A DNA stretch of 64,000 nucleotides, from contig JBGVLO010000046.1 in the NCBI GenBank assembly GCA_045124315.1, positions 53,424-117,423 on the forward strand. The letters run 5' to 3'. Both the position numbers and the translations under genes were made by a program. Origin of the DNA: CAG-411 sp045124315. Its GTDB lineage: Bacteria; Bacillota; Clostridia; Lachnospirales; Lachnospiraceae. This document shows, one piece after another, positions 7,786-15,280 of the stretch. Within the stretch, counting starts at the first letter, position 1. Each line of letters opens with the position of its first letter. A model generated the notes under the pieces. The model saw nothing but the letters and a program-made list of their open reading frames with translations. It did no database searches and was not told where the DNA came from.

Positions 7786-8583
7786 CTATTCTTCTATATA
7801 TGCATAGGATTTCCCTTCCTGATATTTCTCCCGGGCGATCACATATATACGCTCACTGTCTTCTCTCGGCGCTTCCTTTGAGAATGCATCATAGGCAGTC
7901 ACATACTCCATACCGGCTTTCTCCAGCAAAGACTGAATCTGATCTAAACTGTATGCCTTCTGAAAATGGTTCTCTTCCATTCTTTCATATAGTCCATTGT
8001 CTGCCTCTGCGTATATGGTAAGGTCATACTCATTAATCTTTTCTACCGGATAATAATAGTTTTCCCAAATAAAGCTTGCATTTTCCCTATTCTCACAAAT
8101 GTTTCGGTCACCCATGACTTCGCTATATTTGTACTCGGTATTCAGATCAAAAATAAACAATCCCTGAGGCTCTAAATAATTATTCACTAACCGAAACACC
8201 TGCAGCAAATCTTCTTCCTCTGTGATGTAATTGAGGCTGTCACATATGCTGACCACTGCATGCACGGTTCCATATAACTCCATTTCCCTCATATCCTGCA
8301 AAAGATACAGAATATTTTTCCTCTTATCGTTTTCTTCATAGGCAAGTAACTTCTCTCTCGCAATCTGAAGCATTTCTTCTGAATTGTCGATCCCGATCAT
8401 ATCATAACCCTCCATTGCCAGAAGTTCTGTGATTTTTCCCGTTCCACATCCCAATTCTGCAATGATTCCCTGGTCTACCTGGTATTCCTTTAACAGCCCC
8501 ACCAGATACTGTCCCCATTCCTCATAGGGAATGTTATCCATGAACATATCGTACAACGCCGCAAATCCAGAGTATGCATCCAT
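7786..8583 (-). CDS. class I SAM-dependent methyltransferase
   Basis: A 265-residue protein with a Rossmann methyltransferase core: motif I IAELGCGTGKITELL, an acidic GIDNSEEML at strand 2, and LLQDMREM before the SICDSLNYI segment. It resembles small-molecule methyltransferases of the Methyltransf_25/11 type; the substrate is unknown. The start at MDAYSGFAALYD was chosen because the promoter at 8620-8648 lies just upstream of it and would be inside a longer version; GCAGGTGTGG provides the ribosome site. Confidence 0.85.
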   Translation of the reverse strand: MDAYSGFAALYDMFMDNIPYEEWGQYLVGLLKEYQVDQGIIAELGCGTGKITELLAMEGYDMIGIDNSEEMLQIAREKLLAYEENDKRKNILYLLQDMREMELYGTVHAVVSICDSLNYITEEEDLLQVFRLVNNYLEPQGLFIFDLNTEYKYSEVMGDRNICENRENASFIWENYYYPVEKINEYDLTIYAEADNGLYERMEENHFQKAYSLDQIQSLLEKAGMEYVTAYDAFSKEAPREDSERIYVIAREKYQEGKSYAYIEE

Positions 8584-8619
8584 ATTCCACACCTGCTTTC
8601 TTTCCTTTGTCTTCCTACC

Positions 8620-8648
8620 ATTATAGCCTATTTGCATAGAATCCACAA
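8620..8648 (-). promoter_or_regulatory. promoter of the methyltransferase gene
   Basis: TTGTGG, 17 bases, TATAAT on the minus strand, placing the start of transcription about 30 bases before the ATG at 8583. Confidence 0.6.
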
Positions 8649-8783
8649 GCATTACTAAAGGGGAGTTTACCGCTTTTCTTCTTTATGAAATACATATTTA
8701 TTTATTTTTTGACCATAATAATATTACACTCACAAAAAAATGGTAGCTACTGTTTATGCTACGCCCTACGCAAGAAAATGTGT

Positions 8784-8818
8784 GTTACTGTACAGTTCAC
8801 ACATATGTGAACTGTAAC
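8784..8818. repeat. short palindromic repeat, GTAAC family
   Basis: GTTAC...GTAAC ends around arms CAGTTCACA / TGTGAACTG with a CATA loop. The core resembles the right end of the mobile-looking element at 36687-36818. It lies between the methyltransferase promoter and the SASP gene; the rest of 8650-8908 shows no other gene. Confidence 0.6.
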
Positions 8819-8908
8819 GGATAGCTTACTGTTTATACGGCCGTCAGGCAGATATGTAAGCAGTAAGTTGCACATGTAGGACATTTCCAACGGATTGGAG
8901 TTGAAGAA

Positions 8909-9118
8909 ATGAAAAAGAATACCAAACCAAAGAAAGAAGAAATCAAAACTAGGGAGCAGATTAAATCTCTTCCTGAACTGGAAAAATTAAAGTATGAAAT
9001 TGCCGACGAAATCGGCGTATTAGATAAAGTACTGGAAAATGGCTGGAGTTCTCTCACATCCAGTGAAAGCGGGCGGATCGGGGGTATTTATCGGCATGCA
9101 AAAATGGATAAGTCGTAA
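8909..9118 (+). CDS. small acid-soluble spore protein, alpha/beta type (divergent)
   Basis: A 69-residue basic protein. The segment LKYEIADEIGVLDK matches the conserved region of alpha/beta SASPs, including the Glu-hydrophobic-Ala site cut by the GPR protease at germination, and SSLTSSESGRIGG matches the second conserved block. Family members coat spore DNA and protect it. The N-terminus is longer and more Lys-rich than in the common SspA-D proteins, closer to SspF-like variants. The start has GGAG 10 bases upstream. The stop codon TAA lies inside a copy of the interspersed repeat, so the 3' end may have been reshaped by insertion. Supports an endospore-forming host. Confidence 0.75.
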   Translation: MKKNTKPKKEEIKTREQIKSLPELEKLKYEIADEIGVLDKVLENGWSSLTSSESGRIGGIYRHAKMDKS

Positions 9119-9145
9119 CCGTTCAGCCGGGGCTGTCCTGTTACG
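9115..9145. repeat. GTAAC-family palindromic repeat overlapping a stop codon
   Basis: GTAACCGTTCAGCC paired with GGCTGTCCTGTTAC. Nearly the same block occurs at 4363-4393 and 40161-40191. The SASP stop codon is its second to fourth base. Confidence 0.7.
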
Positions 9146-9184
9146 ATAAGTCCACTTTAGCTTACGAAAGCCCTCATTCCAAAT

Positions 9185-9226
9185 AAACGAAAAACGGCAT
9201 AGCCGATATCACGATCGACTATGCCG
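9185..9226 (-). terminator. terminator of the amylase gene
   Basis: Arms CGGCATAG / CTATGCCG with a partly palindromic 16-base loop, followed on the minus strand by TTTTTCG; it lies 58 bases past the amylase stop. Confidence 0.7.
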
Positions 9227-9283
9227 AATGTTTCATAAGATCATAACTCCCGAAAAGAAGTTACCTTTCGCACTTCTTTTCGT

Positions 9284-12200
9284 CTATTTCAAATAAGACG
9301 TATCCTCTCCAACCTTTCCTGGAGCACTGGTCAATTCTGTATCCAGAACATAAATACGCATATTTCCTTTTCCTGGGGCAGCTATAGATAATTTATTATC
9401 GGTTACGGTTACTTCCTCACCGGTAATGGCGTCTACATAAGTTCCGTTTAATACATCTGTAAACTCTGCTCCGCCTGTAATAGTTACTAATACATAGCTA
9501 TCAGTCTTGTCATCTGTGTATCTACGCTTAAATGCCATACCCTCACCATTTGATGTGATATTTGCACGGCTGTACTGTCCCTTCTGCAATGCAGGAATAG
9601 CACGACGAATCTTGTTCAGACGAATAATATGTTGTGACAATGGACTTTCCAATGTATTCTTTACTTCTCCACTGGCAGTGTATGTACCAAATCCGGTTGC
9701 CTCTACTTCACCTTCCAGATGTTCTCCGTAGTATGCACGACCGGAATTTATCAACGCTAAGGTCTCTCCACCGTCAATCTTCTTACCAGACTGGAACTGA
9801 ATCTCAGAACCATAGTAAATACATGGAATTCCACGGAAACTAAATAACAAACAAAGATTCTCTGCCCATTCTTCCTCTGTTCCATCGTATCGATACTCAA
9901 AGTTTCCATCTGGGCTGTAGTCATGAGAGTCTACATAAGTAACATTCCAAGTGGAATCATTGTATGCATAATCTCCACCTGCTGAGACATTTGAACCAAC
10001 TTCTCCGGTTTCGTAATCATAATTTCCGGTTACTGACTCAAAGGCTTTCTTTGCGGTACGGAAATTCCAATGCATGGTAAAATCAATTACATTAGTGCCT
10101 GACTGCATGCTTGTGTCAGGTTTATGATACTCATTTCCTCTTAAGAAGGCATTGTCACTGACTGGCTGTTCTGACTGTGCAGTTCCCGCAGCCTTCACAC
10201 TTTGTCCACCTACATCATTGGCATTGTCATTGTAATTTTCCTCGGTAGATTTCATATTCACACCATGTGCCAAATTTGCCTCAGATTCCAGTCTCCAGTC
10301 AAAATATTCCTGGTCCGTAGGGAAATCCGAATAAATCTTTTCCGGTGGTGTTGCCGCATATTCGTCGTATTCTGCTTCTACCGCTTCATCATAGTATACC
10401 CAGTCATAATCTTTACTTTCTTTCCAAGTGTAAAACGCACCTGACAACGCAGGGGTCTCGCCACGATACCAGACCTGAGAAGACTTTGTACAAACTTCTC
10501 CAAACATATAGAAGTCCTTACCTCCTGCAGCCTGTAATACAGGTGTCAAGAAATTATTAAAGGTTAATCTGGAAATGTGTTTCATGGTATCAATACGGAA
10601 GGCATCTACCCCCATATTGATATACTTTGTATAACTATCCATCAAATACTTGGCCACGATTGGATTCTCTGTGTTCAAATCCACACAGTCACCAGCCATC
10701 TGTCCTAATTGTACGGTATAGAAATCCCAGTTAAATCCGGTTCCATATCGATGATAGAATGTTTTTGGATCATTTCTCACTCCAGGTACAATCGGATCTT
10801 TTGTATCTTTTAACAATGCCAGTCTCTGTCCATACTGGTCTCCCGGTTTTAAAGAATCGTAATCATCTGTAATCTTACTTCCTTCTGCCAGCTTTAGACA
10901 ATTAATGGTTCCATATCCACCTTCTACATCTCCATCTTTTGTAAACAGCGGAGCGATATTCTCTTCCCCAAAGTTACCGGTATGATTGAACACTACGTCC
11001 TGAACGATCTTTAATCCTTTACTATGGGCTGCGTTGATCAAGGTCTGGTAAGTCACACCATCTGATTCATATCTTGGATCCACCTTTTGGAAATTAATGG
11101 CATGATATCCATGATAATCCAATCCGGAACAGTTCTCTACCACAGGAGTAATCCAGATTGCAGAGAACCCAAGTGCTTTTATGTAGTCTAATTTTTCGAT
11201 TAATCCCTTGAAATCACCTCTCCATGCCGGATCATCCTCAGGTGTTTTCGCATTTTCATCCCAACAGTGAACATTGTTGCTTTCGTCTCCATCATAGAAT
11301 CGAGTGGTCATCAAAAAGTAAATGGTTTCTTCTCTAAAGTCACCTTTCTCACTGTCGATAGGAGTCTCAATTTCCTGATATTCTGCAGGTTTCTTAGAAT
11401 ACCATTTTCCATCCTTGTACCACCATTCCCCAGTCTTACGGGTAAGATCCTTACTCTGCTGTAAGCCGTAAGTAAATAAAAAGTTGATCTTTGATGCATC
11501 ACTAAAGGAATAGGTATACCAGTTCTCACTCTCAAAGGTCATAGGCTGTCCCGGCCATACTGTCTCCTGATTCTGTGGCAACGCATTCCAAAAATAAATA
11601 GATGGGACTTCCCCGTCTTTTGCATAATAATGAACGGTAATTGTAGCATCCTCTGCAGCATCCAAATCCTGTGTTTCCACATAGGTTTCAATGTATTCTT
11701 TTACATTTGAGATTTTGCTTAGTCCCACTTTCGTGGTTCCATCTTTCAAAACAGTAGTAACATTCTCTTTGCTATATTTGGTATCTGTCTTTTCTTCTTT
11801 TTTCGCCTTTTCCTGTTCTCCTGTTTCTGTTTCTACAGCATCTGCTAACTCAATTTCTGTCTGTTCTGCATCTGGTTTCTCAGCATACCATGTATCCTGG
11901 TCAAACCACCATTCTCCTGCAGTTCTTCTTAATGTAGTCGTCTCATAGGTGTCTGCGATACTAAATACAATATCTGCACTCTTTGCATCTGCAATCGTAT
12001 AAGTATACCATCCATCTCCTGTATTCTTCATAGGAATACCTGGATAAGAAATGGTCTGTGTTCCATTTCCGTCTACATTTTCATAGTACACATGGGGGGT
12101 GTCTTCTCCATCCCAACGATAATGCAAAATAATATTTTGTTCTTCTTTCTGTTCATCCTTCGATACAATAATCTTGTTGTCCCATTGACCAGATTGCCAT

Positions 12201-12292
12201 TGTTTCACTCCGAAGATCGAACCTGCCACAATACCTGCTGTGGCAGCTCCAATCGCAGCTCCGGCTATAATCCTTTTCTTATTTCTGTTCAC
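9284..12292 (-). CDS. extracellular GH13 alpha-amylase with two CBM26-like modules
   Basis: A 1002-residue starch hydrolase held at the cell surface by an N-terminal hydrophobic helix (about residues 7-28). Two related starch-binding modules of CBM26 type follow (about 52-140 and 216-302; each ends in a GEWW..W.W.. block with the Trp/Tyr platform), separated by a Glu/Lys-rich linker. The GH13 barrel covers about 322-880: region I DVVFNH (432-437), nucleophile Asp568 in DAFRIDTMKH, acid/base Glu599 in FGEV and Asp791 in VDSHD. An insert of about 100 residues sits after the Glu599 strand. A beta domain closes the protein. The start is GTG with GGAGGAAG in front. It probably degrades starch or maltodextrins outside the cell; exact product pattern is not readable. 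Confidence 0.92.
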   Translation of the reverse strand: MNRNKKRIIAGAAIGAATAGIVAGSIFGVKQWQSGQWDNKIIVSKDEQKEEQNIILHYRWDGEDTPHVYYENVDGNGTQTISYPGIPMKNTGDGWYTYTIADAKSADIVFSIADTYETTTLRRTAGEWWFDQDTWYAEKPDAEQTEIELADAVETETGEQEKAKKEEKTDTKYSKENVTTVLKDGTTKVGLSKISNVKEYIETYVETQDLDAAEDATITVHYYAKDGEVPSIYFWNALPQNQETVWPGQPMTFESENWYTYSFSDASKINFLFTYGLQQSKDLTRKTGEWWYKDGKWYSKKPAEYQEIETPIDSEKGDFREETIYFLMTTRFYDGDESNNVHCWDENAKTPEDDPAWRGDFKGLIEKLDYIKALGFSAIWITPVVENCSGLDYHGYHAINFQKVDPRYESDGVTYQTLINAAHSKGLKIVQDVVFNHTGNFGEENIAPLFTKDGDVEGGYGTINCLKLAEGSKITDDYDSLKPGDQYGQRLALLKDTKDPIVPGVRNDPKTFYHRYGTGFNWDFYTVQLGQMAGDCVDLNTENPIVAKYLMDSYTKYINMGVDAFRIDTMKHISRLTFNNFLTPVLQAAGGKDFYMFGEVCTKSSQVWYRGETPALSGAFYTWKESKDYDWVYYDEAVEAEYDEYAATPPEKIYSDFPTDQEYFDWRLESEANLAHGVNMKSTEENYNDNANDVGGQSVKAAGTAQSEQPVSDNAFLRGNEYHKPDTSMQSGTNVIDFTMHWNFRTAKKAFESVTGNYDYETGEVGSNVSAGGDYAYNDSTWNVTYVDSHDYSPDGNFEYRYDGTEEEWAENLCLLFSFRGIPCIYYGSEIQFQSGKKIDGGETLALINSGRAYYGEHLEGEVEATGFGTYTASGEVKNTLESPLSQHIIRLNKIRRAIPALQKGQYSRANITSNGEGMAFKRRYTDDKTDSYVLVTITGGAEFTDVLNGTYVDAITGEEVTVTDNKLSIAAPGKGNMRIYVLDTELTSAPGKVGEDTSYLK

Positions 12293-12482
12293 AGGCTTCC
12301 TCCATTCTCAATTTTCGAAATCAGTTTCGTAACGATTCAGCTCCTATCCCTCTATTCGAGTGACATAATAATGGGACAATCCACTGCATGTACATCAATA
12401 TCGCTAATTGTTCCATGTTCTGAATTTTCACATTTTTTTCAATATAATCGTTACATTTTTGTAATATTTCTTTAATACGTTT

Positions 12483-12511
12483 ATTATAAAACACTTTTCC
12501 TTTTGATACAA
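12483..12511 (-). promoter_or_regulatory. candidate promoter for the amylase gene
   Basis: TTGTAT, 17 bases, TATAAT on the minus strand, about 190 bases before the GTG start. A long A/T-rich leader follows; I found no convincing cre site in it. Confidence 0.5.
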
Positions 12512-12764
12512 CATTGTAAATTCACCAAAATGCCCCTCATTTTTTGGTACAAAACAACAAAAATGAGTTTTGTCAGTACGACAGAACTTTTCTGTAAAAG
12601 CATACACAAAGCGTCCCCACTAACGATATCTTCATAATAAAAAGAGTTTTACTTGCAAAACTCTAACGCGTTTGCGGTATTGCGAAGCAATTAACTTCTA
12701 CTCCGCGAACTGCGCATCCCCGCGGAGCGTTTTTACTCTAGAGGGGATGCAGTTTCCTATAAAG
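12512..12764. other. non-coding stretch between amylase promoter and MCP terminator
   Basis: No supported gene. It holds a hairpin AGAGTTTT/AAAACTCT near 12645-12670 and a GC-rich imperfect palindrome with CGCGG/CCGCG near 12700-12730, neither followed by a clear T-run. Confidence 0.4.
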
Positions 12765-12806
12765 TAAAAAACTCTGTTCCAGGGTTATATTCCCGGAACA
12801 GAGTTC
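12765..12806 (-). terminator. terminator of the radA / chemoreceptor-domain unit
   Basis: AACTCTGTTCC / GGAACAGAGTT arms followed on the minus strand by TTTTTTAC, 21 bases past the stop at 12827. Confidence 0.8.
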
Positions 12807-12826
12807 AATTCCTATGGTAGATGAAA

Positions 12827-13288
12827 TTAGTTGCTACTCTCCTCAATTTCCTTTAGCACTTTACTAACATTCTCAGTAAGCTGAACCTGCTCTTCTATAG
12901 CCTTTTCTAACTGTTCCATACTGTTAACCATCTCAGTAGTAAAGCCCTGTACAGACTGAATCGTCTCTTTGATTTCCTTAGAAGATGTAGCTGACTGAGC
13001 TGCCAACTCACCTACCTGCTTGGCAACTACCGCAAAGCCTCTACCATGCTCACCTGCTCTGGCAGCCTCAATGGATGCATTCAATGCCAACATATTTGTC
13101 TTATTGGCAATTCCCGCAATCACACCTGCAAAACCTTCAATCATGTTGGTCAGCTTCTCCATCTGCTCCACGTTGGCAGAAGTCTTGTGCATTAACTCGC
13201 CCAGACTCGCATTCTTTTGGACTAACTTAGCAGTGTCTCCTAAGCCTTCTTTTGCTAATTCTCTTGTGTCTTTCATTTCTTCTGACAT
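12827..13288 (-). CDS. sensorless methyl-accepting chemotaxis signalling domain
   Basis: A 153-residue protein consisting only of the chemoreceptor signalling hairpin. The tip matches the family closely (IAGIANKTNMLALNASIEAARAGEHGRGFAVVAKQVGELA), the region that contacts CheA and CheW. No ligand-binding domain, HAMP domain or membrane segment exists, and the arms are short (about 70 residues each). It has its own ATG with a strong AGGGGGAAC ribosome site, lies 22 bases after radA, and ends before a good terminator, which argues for a real minimal gene rather than a decayed receptor. It could be a cytosolic signalling adaptor. Confidence 0.8.
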   Translation of the reverse strand: MSEEMKDTRELAKEGLGDTAKLVQKNASLGELMHKTSANVEQMEKLTNMIEGFAGVIAGIANKTNMLALNASIEAARAGEHGRGFAVVAKQVGELAAQSATSSKEIKETIQSVQGFTTEMVNSMEQLEKAIEEQVQLTENVSKVLKEIEESSN

Positions 13289-13310
13289 AATAGTTCCCCC
13301 TTTGTCTCCA

Positions 13311-14663
13311 TTAAATATACTCTAATAACTCTCTTATATTACTAATTCCAATCAATCGTATTCCGTCAATTGAAATTACTTTCTTATTCACATTTGGAAG
13401 AATACAACAGCTATACCCTAACTTTTCCGCTTCCAAAACCCTTTGTTCCGCCATATTCACGGCTCGAACTTCACCTGTCAGCCCCACTTCTCCAAAAACC
13501 AATATCCTGCTTGGCAATGCACGATTCCGGTAACTTGACAACAAAACTGCCACTACAGCCAAATCCAATGCGGGCTCATTGATCCGCATTCCTCCTGCTA
13601 CATTCACATATGCATCGCAATCACTCATACGAATACCAAGTCTCTTTTCTATTACTGCCATCAACAAGTTAATGCGATTATAGTCTGCACCTGCAGCGGT
13701 TCTTCTTGGTAAGTTAAAATTCGTCTGACATACTAACGCCTGTGCTTCCACTAAAATAGGCCTGGTTCCTTCCATGGCACAGGTAACAACAGACCCCGGC
13801 TCATCTTCCGGCATTCCATCTAACATAAATTCGGATGGATTGGTCACTTCTTTTAGACCCACATCCTTCATTTCAAAGACACCAATCTCATTTGTGGAAC
13901 CGAATCGGTTCTTGACAGCACGAAGAATACGATAAGTGGCATTGTGATCTCCTTCAAAGTACAATACTGTATCCACCATATGTTCCAGGACTCTTGGTCC
14001 CGCAACCATACCTTCCTTCGTAACATGTCCTATAATAAATATAGAAATTCCTAATCCTTTGGCAAGGTTCATAAGTGTATTTGTAGTCTCTCTTACCTGT
14101 CCTACACTACCTGGTGCAGAACCAACCTCCTCCTTAAACATAGTCTGTATGGAGTCGATGACTACAATCTCAGGCTCAACACTTCGAATCGTCTGTTCTA
14201 CCACATCCAAATTCGTCTCGCTCAACAATAGCATATCATGCTTAAATTCTCCAAGACGATTTGCACGCATCTTTATCTGACGAAGAGACTCCTCTCCTGA
14301 AATATAAAGCACTCTCTTATCCGTCTCTGCCAAATGCTTACACATCTGAAGCAACAAGGTAGATTTTCCTATTCCAGGATCTCCACCTACCAGTACAAGG
14401 GAACCTTGTACAATTCCCCCGCCTAGCACCCGATCCAATTCTCCAATGCCGATCATTGTCCGAGCGGTCTCTGTAATCTTTACCTCTGAAAGTTTGCTTG
14501 GCTCTGCTTTCTGCCCCCGTAATACACTACCGGTGACTGACTTTTTTACTACAGGCTCCTCCACAAAAGTATTCCATTCCTTACAACCGGGACACTGTCC
14601 CAGCCATTTGGAAGATTCATGGCCACATTCCTTACAAAAGAATATTGTCTTCGCCTTTGCCAT
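13311..14663 (-). CDS. radA: DNA repair protein RadA
   Basis: RecA-like ATPase that processes recombination intermediates and drives branch migration. All three domains are present in the 450 residues: a C4 zinc finger (CKECGHESSKWLGQCPGC), an ATPase core with Walker A GGDPGIGKSTLL, the RadA-specific KNRFGSTNEIGVFEM motif, and the Lon-protease-like C-terminal domain. It sits downstream of clpC and an unknown protein on the same strand; RadA and ClpC are neighbours in many Firmicutes. Confidence 0.97.
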   Translation of the reverse strand: MAKAKTIFFCKECGHESSKWLGQCPGCKEWNTFVEEPVVKKSVTGSVLRGQKAEPSKLSEVKITETARTMIGIGELDRVLGGGIVQGSLVLVGGDPGIGKSTLLLQMCKHLAETDKRVLYISGEESLRQIKMRANRLGEFKHDMLLLSETNLDVVEQTIRSVEPEIVVIDSIQTMFKEEVGSAPGSVGQVRETTNTLMNLAKGLGISIFIIGHVTKEGMVAGPRVLEHMVDTVLYFEGDHNATYRILRAVKNRFGSTNEIGVFEMKDVGLKEVTNPSEFMLDGMPEDEPGSVVTCAMEGTRPILVEAQALVCQTNFNLPRRTAAGADYNRINLLMAVIEKRLGIRMSDCDAYVNVAGGMRINEPALDLAVVAVLLSSYRNRALPSRILVFGEVGLTGEVRAVNMAEQRVLEAEKLGYSCCILPNVNKKVISIDGIRLIGISNIRELLEYI

Positions 14664-14734
14664 AATTGTATATCCATCCTACCTTTTATTCTGAAATCAA
14701 AATTGTTCCTCTCTGTGAACAAATCTTCAAATGT

Positions 14735-15148
14735 TTATTTTGACACAACACTGATTTCTACAGCTTCACCAGCATTTAATTCCACGCTAATATCCAGTTT
14801 TCCACCAAGATTTGTCTTCATCTCGCCGCTGTCCTTACCATTGATCGTAACCTTATATTCTTTCTCAGGCTCTAATCCAAGGATAATCTGGGCATCTTCT
14901 TTTCCTTCTACCTTGAAGTTCATTCCTTCTGCATTGTTCTTCATATTGGTAACAGTGGTTCCCGGTACAGATTCATATAAAAACACACCATTCTTCTCAA
15001 GCTTTGTAATCTCCCCAAAAGTCTTGATCTTATATAAATCACCTTCGTATTCGAAATCAGAAAGTTTTGACTTAGTTGCAAGTTCAAAATTTCCAAAACT
15101 TAATGTACCATCTGTCTCCTTACGGATTAATTCTTCCACTACTGCCAT
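14735..15148 (-). CDS. conserved hypothetical protein between clpC and radA
   Basis: A 137-residue acidic, soluble protein of unknown function. The N-terminal third (MAVVEELIRKETDGTLSFG) opens a region with regularly spaced Gly, Asp and aromatic residues; the C-terminal half (about 70-135) reads like a small beta-sandwich (YKVTINGKDSGEMKTN, LDISVELNAGEAVEISVV). No signal peptide or catalytic motif is seen. AGGAGG lies upstream of the ATG. Its position between clpC and radA, 132 and 71 bases away, suggests but does not prove a stress-related role. Confidence 0.7.
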   Translation of the reverse strand: MAVVEELIRKETDGTLSFGNFELATKSKLSDFEYEGDLYKIKTFGEITKLEKNGVFLYESVPGTTVTNMKNNAEGMNFKVEGKEDAQIILGLEPEKEYKVTINGKDSGEMKTNLGGKLDISVELNAGEAVEISVVSK

Positions 15149-15280
15149 AATCCTATTACCTCCTGTACTTTACTTTTCCAAAATGGATCTTTCTCCACCT
15201 GTTTGTCTTTTCTCATGAAATATACCCAAAACCACCCAAATATACTACTCTCTTATTATACATGATTTACAAAAAAATTA

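Noticed and set aside
8584..8652. Upstream extension of the methyltransferase gene by 23 codons
   Set aside because: The best promoter (TTGTGG-17-TATAAT) lies inside the extension and the shorter start has a ribosome site.
12420..12470. Catabolite (cre) site in the amylase leader (TGTAACGATTATAT)
   Set aside because: The central CG is one base out of register with the consensus.
12827..13288. Chemoreceptor domain as a pseudogene
   Set aside because: It has its own strong ribosome site, no upstream remnant of a sensor part and a terminator; a minimal gene explains it better.
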